Source of the DNA: Mycolicibacterium vulneris
GTDB lineage: Bacteria > Actinomycetota > Actinomycetes > Mycobacteriales > Mycobacteriaceae
NCBI RefSeq assembly: GCF_002104765.1
Contig: NZ_NCXM01000002.1
Span: forward strand, 248,001-312,000
DNA length: 64,000 nt
Reading direction: 5' to 3'
This document shows, in pieces, positions 44,960 to 64,000 of the stretch; the stretch's first letter is position 1; every line of letters starts with the position of its first letter. Position numbers and translations under genes: made by a program. The notes below the pieces were generated by a model. It was given only the letters and a program-made list of their open reading frames with translations, did not search any database and had not been told where the DNA came from.

Positions 44960-45012
44960 ACAAATGTCGGTATGAAGGGTTTCGGGGTCAAACTTTTAGT
45001 GGGGGGCGTGTA

Positions 45013-64000
<18,988 letters not shown>

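Overview
The window is high-GC actinobacterial DNA, almost certainly from a Mycobacterium (sensu lato). The supporting genes are a near-textbook mycobacterial GabD2, a DesA3-type desaturase, an MmpL transporter, a GAP-family (glycolipid-addressing) protein, an MbtH plus giant NRPS, and several P450/TetR catabolic units. The species cannot be fixed from the sequence alone. No tRNA, rRNA, CRISPR array, transposase or integrase was seen.

Left part (about 1-18.8 kb) is a dense stress-tolerance region. It starts with the end of a Vms1/eRF1-like gene and an SDR. An acid-stress pair follows (glutamate decarboxylase and an HdeD-like membrane protein), then a histone-fold DUF1931 protein, two small heat-shock proteins and a YVTN beta-propeller. 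The core is a tightly packed operon: hsp20 - GSP17M-like membrane protein - dnaK - grpE - cbpA-type dnaJ - cbpM - clpB - zinc-ribbon thioredoxin - UBP-type zinc finger - cyclic-nucleotide-domain/thioredoxin-reductase fusion. Together this is a complete disaggregation machine (Hsp20, DnaK/CbpA/GrpE, ClpB) with its own redox module. An aldo/keto reductase lies beyond it on the other strand.

Middle part (about 19-37 kb) is accessory catabolism. It carries a formaldehyde-dehydrogenase-type Zn-ADH, a GlcG/HbpS-like protein, a P450 with an enoyl-CoA isomerase, and a divergent DUF35/Ltp2-like pair that resembles the CoA-thioester retro-aldolase of steroid side-chain degradation. These are followed by two TetR regulators, an aldehyde dehydrogenase, a second P450, a limonene-epoxide-hydrolase-like protein, an MmpL exporter and a UbiD/UbiX decarboxylase pair. 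A decayed fragment of a second ubiX-like gene lies 28 kb away at 4.7 kb, inside the stress region. From 36.9 to 41 kb there are small membrane and regulatory genes and gabD2.

Right part (about 41-64 kb) holds a DesA3-like desaturase, a GAP-family membrane protein, mbtH and one uninterrupted NRPS reading frame of at least 6,329 residues running off the right edge. Its order is C-A-T-E / C-A(MT)-T / C-A-T / C-A-T / C-A-T-E(partial). The first four modules have the layout expected for a mycobacterial acyl-lipopeptide beginning D-aa1, N-methyl-aa2, aa3, aa4. The pockets of A1 and A4 are nearly identical and Phe-like. This recalls the paratuberculosis lipopentapeptide (D-Phe, N-Me-Val, Ile, Phe, Ala), but the fifth module carries an epimerisation domain, so the product should differ.
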